Shown in pieces: positions 59,920 to 64,000 of a DNA stretch of 64,000 nucleotides. This DNA is from Sphingomonas_B tabacisoli (GTDB lineage Bacteria; Pseudomonadota; Alphaproteobacteria; Sphingomonadales; Sphingomonadaceae). Position 1 is the stretch's first letter; the number at the start of each line of letters is the position of its first letter. The notes below the pieces were generated by a model that saw only the letters and a list, made by a program, of their open reading frames with translations, had not been told where the DNA came from and searched no databases. The stretch covers positions 806,001 to 870,000 of the forward strand of contig NZ_JBHUDY010000001.1 of assembly GCF_042678385.1 (NCBI RefSeq). The letters run 5' to 3'. The position numbers were made by a program, and so were the translations under genes.

Positions 59920-61428
59920 CTAGTTCCGGGGCGCCTGCCTTCGATAGCTGAGCGCCTCGGCCACATGGATGCGGCCGACCGTTTCCGAGCCTGCCAGGTC
60001 CGCGATCGTCCGTGCGACGCGCTGGATGCGGGTATAGCCTCGGGCGGAAAGCCGCATCGCTTCCGCCGCTTGTGCAAGCAGCTTGCGGCCGGGCTCGTCA
60101 GGCGTGGCGACGGCTTCAAGCGTGGCGCCATCCGCTTCGGCGTTGGTGCGCACGCCGTTGCCGTTGTAGCGCTGCGTCTGCACCGCCCGGGCGGCGCGCA
60201 CGCGCTCCGCCACCTCGGCCGAGCCTTCGGTGGGCGGCGGCAGCACGAGATCGGCAGCACTCACCGCGGCGACTTCGACGTGCAGGTCGATGCGATCCAA
60301 CAAAGGCCCTGACACCTTCGCCTGATAATCGGCGGCGCAGCGCGGCGCCCGGGCGCAGGCGAGGGCAGGGTCGCCCAGATGCCCGCACCGGCACGGGTTC
60401 ATCGCCGCGATGAGCTGAACGCGCGCGGGAAAAGTCACATGCGCATTCGCCCGCGCGACGCTGACATTGCCGGTCTCCAGCGGTTGCCGTAGCGAATCGA
60501 GCACGGTGCGCTGGAACTCCGGAAGTTCGTCGAGGAACAGCACGCCCAGATGCGCGAGGCTGACTTCGCCCGGCTTCGCGCGGATACCGCCGCCGACCAA
60601 GGCCGCCATCGATGCCGAATGATGGGGCGAACGAAAGGGACGGGTGCGCGAGATTCGCCCTCCCTCCAGAGCACCGGCGACGCTCGCGACCATCGAGACT
60701 TCCAGCGCCTCGGTCGCGGTCAGCTCGGGCAAGATGCCGGGCAGGCAGGCCGCCATCAGCGACTTGCCGGCGCCTGGCGGACCGACCATCAAGAGGTTGT
60801 GGCCGCCGGCCGCTGCGATCTCGATCGCGCGCTTGGCGGTTTCCTGGCCCTTCACTTGACCAAGGTCCGGGCCGTGGTTGGGATCGTCGGCAAGGCCCGG
60901 TTCCGGCGACGGCAGCAATGCCGTCCCCCGCAAATGGTTGAGCAGGGCCAGCAGGTCGGGCGCCGGAATCACCTCGACCGATCCGGCCCAGGCCGCCTCG
61001 CCGCCCTGGCTTGCCGGGCAGATCAGGCCCAGTTGCCGCTCCGCCGCATGCAGCGCCGCCAGCAGCACGCCCGGCGAAGGCGCGACGCGGCCGTCCAGCC
61101 CCAGTTCGCCGACGATCAGGTAATGGCTGAGCGTCTCCGCATCGACGACGCCCATCGCCGCCAGCAGGCCGAGCGCGATCGGGAGATCATAGTGCGAGCC
61201 TTCCTTCGGCAGGTCGGCCGGCGAGAGGTTCACGGTGATGTGCTTGGGGGGCAGTGACAGGCCGAGCGCGGCGATCGCGCTCCGCACGCGCTCGCGACTT
61301 TCGGCAACAGCCTTGTCCGGCAAACCGACCACCACGAATTTCGGCATGCCCGGCGTCAGTTGCACCTGAACTTCGACGGCACGCGCCTCCAGCCCGAGAT
61401 AGGCTGCCGTCGATACAATCGCGACCAT
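59920..61428 (-). CDS. comM: YifB/ComM family AAA ATPase (Mg chelatase-like)
   Basis: A 502-residue protein: an N-terminal Lon-protease-like fold (VQVQLTPGMPKFVVVGLPDKAV), an AAA+ core with Walker A GPPGAGKS (216-223) and Walker B LFLDELPEF, a four-cysteine zinc-like patch (NPCRCGHLGDPALACARAP), and the C-terminal Mg-chelatase domain. ComM is a hexameric helicase that extends branch migration when transformed DNA recombines. It is convergent with ahpD. Confidence 0.94.
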   Translation of the reverse strand: MVAIVSTAAYLGLEARAVEVQVQLTPGMPKFVVVGLPDKAVAESRERVRSAIAALGLSLPPKHITVNLSPADLPKEGSHYDLPIALGLLAAMGVVDAETLSHYLIVGELGLDGRVAPSPGVLLAALHAAERQLGLICPASQGGEAAWAGSVEVIPAPDLLALLNHLRGTALLPSPEPGLADDPNHGPDLGQVKGQETAKRAIEIAAAGGHNLLMVGPPGAGKSLMAACLPGILPELTATEALEVSMVASVAGALEGGRISRTRPFRSPHHSASMAALVGGGIRAKPGEVSLAHLGVLFLDELPEFQRTVLDSLRQPLETGNVSVARANAHVTFPARVQLIAAMNPCRCGHLGDPALACARAPRCAADYQAKVSGPLLDRIDLHVEVAAVSAADLVLPPPTEGSAEVAERVRAARAVQTQRYNGNGVRTNAEADGATLEAVATPDEPGRKLLAQAAEAMRLSARGYTRIQRVARTIADLAGSETVGRIHVAEALSYRRQAPRN

Positions 61429-61527
61429 GAAAGCTTCCCCCTGAAGTCAGGCACATAGACGCGAGATTGACGTCATGTCGAGCCGTGCGGCTTGCGCCGC
61501 GCGGCGCGTCATCCCATCTGCTCGGGC

Positions 61528-61803
61528 GTGAAAGCGCCGCCCGATTCCGTCCTCCGCATCGTTTATCTGAGCCTTGGCTGGCTGCTGATTGTGCTGACTC
61601 CGGTGATCGGCGCGCTGCCTGGCCCCGGCGGCGTTTTCGTGTTCGCAGCCGGCGCGGCACTGCTGTTGAAGAACTCGAACTGGGTGAAGCGCGCCTATGT
61701 TCGGTACACGAAGCGCTATCCCAGCCACGGCCGTTTGGCGGACAAGGTGCTGCGCCGTCCGCCGGCACCCCGCGGTCGCGCAAAACCCGAGACTTCCGAT
61801 TGA
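61528..61803 (+). CDS. PGPGW-type small membrane protein
   Basis: A small protein with a long hydrophobic part in one or two helices (LGWLLIVLTPVIGALPGPGGVFVFAAGAALLL) carrying the PGPG motif of the PGPGW family, followed by a basic tail (KRAYVRYTKRYPSHGRLADKVLRR). I use the GTG at 61528; a TTG at 61492 is also in frame. Function of the family is unknown. It lies ahead of rpmH with a terminator-like hairpin in between. Confidence 0.75.
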   Translation: MKAPPDSVLRIVYLSLGWLLIVLTPVIGALPGPGGVFVFAAGAALLLKNSNWVKRAYVRYTKRYPSHGRLADKVLRRPPAPRGRAKPETSD

Positions 61804-61842
61804 CTTTTGCGGCGGCCTTGCCTAACCGCCCGCCAACGGTGT

Positions 61843-61869
61843 GGCCGCCCTTGCTTGGCGGCCCTTTTT
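61843..61869 (+). terminator. Rho-independent terminator just ahead of rpmH
   Basis: GGCCGCC, a 7-base loop and GGCGGCC are followed by C and five T residues, ending 17 bases before the rnpA ATG and 24 before the rpmH ATG. It ends the upstream gene or acts as an attenuator for the rpmH unit. Confidence 0.8.
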
Positions 61870-61886
61870 GTTCAGATTTTTGAGGA

Positions 61887-62456
61887 ATGAGCGATGAAGC
61901 GCACGTTTCAGCCGAGCAACCTGGTGCGCAAGCGGCGTCACGGGTTCCGCGCGCGGATGGCGACGGTGGGTGGCCGCAAGGTGCTGGCGGCGCGCCGCGC
62001 CCGCGGCCGCAAGGTCCTGTCGGCCTAACCAAACTGACGCGCCGCGCGGATTTCCTCGCGGCGAATGCGGGAAAGCGGGCGCCGATGCCCGGTTTCGTCC
62101 TTCTCGTCCGTCCGCGTGACGATGGCGATTCGGCGATGCGCTACGGCATCACCGTCACCAAGAAGATTGGCGGCGCGGTCGTCCGCAACCGGATGAAGCG
62201 CCGCTTTCGCGCGCTCGTGGCCGAGTTGCTGCCGGAGCGCGGCATGTTGGGCGCAGACCACGTGCTGATCGGCCGCGCCGGCGGCGTGGAGCGCGATTTC
62301 GGATTATTGCGGACGGAGCTTGCGAAGGCGCTTAAGCGCTTGTCCCCAAACGCGGTTCGGCCTGAGCTTGTCAAAGGCCTCCCTTCTTCATTCTCCGAAA
62401 CGGGAAGGGAAGGGAGGGCTTCGACAAGCTCAGCCCAAACCGGAGAGAGAGCGTGA
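61887..62456 (+). CDS. rnpA: Ribonuclease P protein component, upstream-extended frame containing rpmH
   Basis: The conserved RnpA core starts at KLTRRADFLAANAGKRA (about 62031) and includes YGITVTKKIGGAVVRNRMKRRFRAL, the RNR-type RNA-binding motif. Between ATG 61887 and the core the frame has no ATG, GTG or TTG; only a CTG at 62034 lies near the usual start. Starting at 61887 gives 189 residues with a 46-residue Arg/Pro/Gly-rich extension that reads through rpmH in another frame. A similar rpmH-in-rnpA layout is known from Thermus. The last 35 residues come from a family A palindrome. The product pairs with RNase P RNA to mature tRNA 5' ends. Confidence 0.9.
   Translation: MSDEAHVSAEQPGAQAASRVPRADGDGGWPQGAGGAPRPRPQGPVGLTKLTRRADFLAANAGKRAPMPGFVLLVRPRDDGDSAMRYGITVTKKIGGAVVRNRMKRRFRALVAELLPERGMLGADHVLIGRAGGVERDFGLLRTELAKALKRLSPNAVRPELVKGLPSSFSETGREGRASTSSAQTGERA
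61894..62028 (+). CDS. rpmH: 50S ribosomal protein L34
   Basis: A 44-residue L34 with the full family sequence pattern: MKRTFQPSNLVRKRRHGFRA at the start and GGRKVLAARRARGRKVLSA at the end. GAGGA lies 7 bases ahead of the ATG, an ideal spacing. The whole gene sits inside the longer rnpA frame, in a different phase. L34 is a small basic protein of the large ribosomal subunit. Confidence 0.97.
   Translation: MKRTFQPSNLVRKRRHGFRARMATVGGRKVLAARRARGRKVLSA
62352..62443. repeat. Palindromic repeat, family A, copy 4, at the end of rnpA
   Basis: Arms CGGTTCGGCCTGAGCTTGTC (left) and GGGCTTCGACAAGCTCAGCC (right) flank about 35 bases. It encodes the C-terminal tail of RnpA, including RPELVKGLPSSF and GRASTSSAQTGE. 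Confidence 0.88.
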
Positions 62457-62662
62457 AGCCTCTGCTCATCGCCGCCGCCCGGTTCTGGCAGCGTTACCCT
62501 TCGGTGATCCTGCCCCCTTCGTGCCGCTACACGCCTTCCTGTTCGGCCTATGCAATCGAGGCAGTGGAACGCTATGGAGCGGCGCGCGGCGGCTGGCTGG
62601 CGGTAAAACGCGTGTGCCGGTGCCACCCCTTTGGCGGGCACGGATACGACCCCGTCCCATGA
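62453..62662 (+). CDS. yidD: Membrane protein insertion efficiency factor YidD
   Basis: A 69-residue YidD. The family pattern RYPSVILPPSCRYTPSCSAYA, AVERYGAARGGWLAVKRV and CRCHPFGGHGYDPVP is fully present. It is a membrane-associated helper of YidC-dependent insertion. GTG 62453 overlaps the rnpA stop by 4 bases (GTGA), so the two are coupled; yidC follows 12 bases after the stop. Confidence 0.96.
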   Translation: MKPLLIAAARFWQRYPSVILPPSCRYTPSCSAYAIEAVERYGAARGGWLAVKRVCRCHPFGGHGYDPVP

Positions 62663-62674
62663 TTGGAGCGAGAC

Positions 62675-64000
62675 TTGGATAACCAGCGCAACATGATCCT
62701 CGCGATCGTGCTTTCGGCCCTTGTGCTATTCGGCTGGAGCGCGCTGTCGAATCGCTTCTTTCCGACCGCGAACCCGCCCGCGACGAAGGTCGTGAACGGC
62801 AAGCAGGTGCCCGTGCCGAGCCCGACGATTGCGCCGGCTCCCGCTGCAACCCAGGTGGTGCGCAGCCGCGACGTCGTCCTCCGCGAGACTCCGCGCGTGC
62901 TGATCGACACGCCCGCGGTGGCCGGCTCGATCAACCTCGCTGGCGCGCGCGTCGACGATCTCGTCCTGAAGAAGCATCGCGAGACGATCGCGAAGAACTC
63001 GCCGCCGGTGCGCCTGCTTTCGCCGGAAGGCGCGCCCAATCCCGTCTATGCGCAATTTGGCTGGTCGGGGCAGGGGCTGCAGCTTCCGGGCAACGACACG
63101 GTCTGGCAGGCGGACGGCAGCCTGCTCGCGCCGGGCAAGCCGGTCACGCTGAGCTGGACCAATGGCAGCGGCCAGATTTTCCGGATCAAGCTGTCGATCG
63201 ACCAGAATTACATGATTACGGCGGAGCAGAGCGTCGCGAACGGTGGTGCCGGCCCGATCGCGGTGCGACCGTTCGCTCTGCTGAAGCGCAAGGGCGTTTC
63301 CGCCGATCCGAGCACCTGGACCCAGCACACCGGCCCGATCGGCGTGTTCGACGGGACAGCCAACTACAAGATCAACTTCAAGGACCTGGATACCGCCGGC
63401 GCGCAGGGCCAGAGCTTCAGCTCCACCGGTGGCTGGCTGGGCTTCACCGACAAATATTGGCTGACGGCGCTCGCGCCGGCCCCGAATGGGCGCACCAGCG
63501 GCACTTTCCGGGCAATCGGCGACAAGGTCTATCTCGCGGCGCTGACGCCCGCCGATCAGATGGTCGTCGCGCCCGGCAAGGCGGGGACGACTACGACGCG
63601 CCTGTTCTCAGGCGCCAAGGAAGTGGCGACGCTCCAGCATTACGAGAACGATCTGAACATCGCCGGCTTCGACAAGGCGATCGACTGGGGCTGGTTCAGC
63701 TTCTTCGAGCGGCCGATCTTCTGGCTGCTCGACACCTTGTTCAAGGCAGTCGGCAATTTCGGCGTGGCGATCATCCTGCTGACGCTGATCGTGCGCGGCG
63801 CGATGTTCCCGATCGCACAACGCCAGTTCGCCTCGATGGCGGCGATGCGCGCGCTGCAGCCCAAGGTGAAGGCGCTGCAGGAGCGGCACAAGGAGGACAA
63901 GCAGAAGCTGCAGCAGGAAATGCTGGAGCTGTACAAGCGCGAGAAGGTGAACCCGCTCGCCGGCTGCTTGCCGATCGTGCTGCAGATCCCGGTGTTCTAC
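62675..64000 (+). CDS. yidC: Membrane protein insertase YidC, cut by the right edge
   Basis: 442 codons of YidC are in the window. It starts with TTG 62675 (GGAGCGAGAC ahead) and reads MDNQRNMILAIVLSALVLFG, a typical YidC first membrane helix. The large periplasmic beta domain follows (residues about 60-345), then the first helices of the conserved core (GWFSFFERPIFWLLDTLFKA, FGVAIILLTLIVRGAMFPIA) and LQPKVKALQERHKEDKQKLQ, the cytoplasmic hairpin. It inserts membrane proteins alone or with Sec. The remaining helices lie beyond the edge. Confidence 0.97.
   Translation, partial: MDNQRNMILAIVLSALVLFGWSALSNRFFPTANPPATKVVNGKQVPVPSPTIAPAPAATQVVRSRDVVLRETPRVLIDTPAVAGSINLAGARVDDLVLKKHRETIAKNSPPVRLLSPEGAPNPVYAQFGWSGQGLQLPGNDTVWQADGSLLAPGKPVTLSWTNGSGQIFRIKLSIDQNYMITAEQSVANGGAGPIAVRPFALLKRKGVSADPSTWTQHTGPIGVFDGTANYKINFKDLDTAGAQGQSFSSTGGWLGFTDKYWLTALAPAPNGRTSGTFRAIGDKVYLAALTPADQMVVAPGKAGTTTTRLFSGAKEVATLQHYENDLNIAGFDKAIDWGWFSFFERPIFWLLDTLFKAVGNFGVAIILLTLIVRGAMFPIAQRQFASMAAMRALQPKVKALQERHKEDKQKLQQEMLELYKREKVNPLAGCLPIVLQIPVFY

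Overview
The window is GC-rich, densely coded chromosomal DNA from an alphaproteobacterium, most likely a sphingomonad (Sphingomonadales). Supporting signs are a circularly permuted tmRNA gene, an NDUFS4-like complex I accessory subunit, two large TonB-dependent receptors next to a TonB-ExbB-ExbD-ExbD energy module, and several families of short palindromic repeats between genes. I see no transposase, prophage, CRISPR array or tRNA. The right end carries rpmH-rnpA-yidD-yidC, which usually lies near the replication origin.

Layout, left half. Positions 1-9400 hold metabolic genes: the start of a subtilase, KDPG aldolase, prepilin peptidase, thiolase, a CinA-type amidase, an RNB nuclease, an SH3-domain protein, and a tight run of 2-hydroxyacid dehydrogenase, GFA protein, dienelactone hydrolase and TPR-sulfotransferase. 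Next come a TonB-dependent receptor, an S9 peptidase with FolB, and the tonB/exbB/exbD/exbD cluster (16.7-19.3 kb). HrpB helicase, the complex I subunit, a Nudix hydrolase and a lemA/TPM/TPM operon follow, then mscL and a two-piece tmRNA (ssrA). A GH28 glycosidase and katG end at 30.4 kb.

Layout, middle. Positions 30.8-37.8 kb form a signalling island: a KaiC-like double ATPase overlapping a hybrid histidine kinase, facing a bacteriophytochrome-HWE kinase-receiver protein that is co-transcribed with its chromophore enzyme, heme oxygenase. From 46.2 down to 38.5 kb on the minus strand runs a housekeeping operon thpR-ptsP-rodZ-truB-rpsO-pnp.

Layout, right half. After a Bax-inhibitor protein, chorismate mutase and a polyprenyl synthase comes a likely LacI-regulated uptake module (TonB receptor, PhyH-type dioxygenase, MFS transporter, LacI regulator), with a 14-bp LacI-type operator just ahead of the receptor gene. 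It is followed by an LplT-like MFS protein, pgsA-moaD-moaE, the divergent oxyR / ahpC-ahpD peroxide pair, comM, and the rpmH/rnpA/yidD/yidC cluster.

The most unusual signals are these. (1) rpmH appears to lie wholly inside an upstream-extended rnpA reading frame, because rnpA has no other AUG/GUG/UUG start ahead of its conserved core. (2) Palindromic repeat elements have entered coding regions and are translated in frame in TruB and HrpB, and form the ends of RnpA, a Nudix protein and a TPM protein. (3) There is a TonB receptor / PhyH / MFS / LacI module of unknown substrate. (4) The KaiC-like ATPase has Thr-Tyr at the phosphosite dyad and is paired with a kinase carrying a pseudo-receiver.
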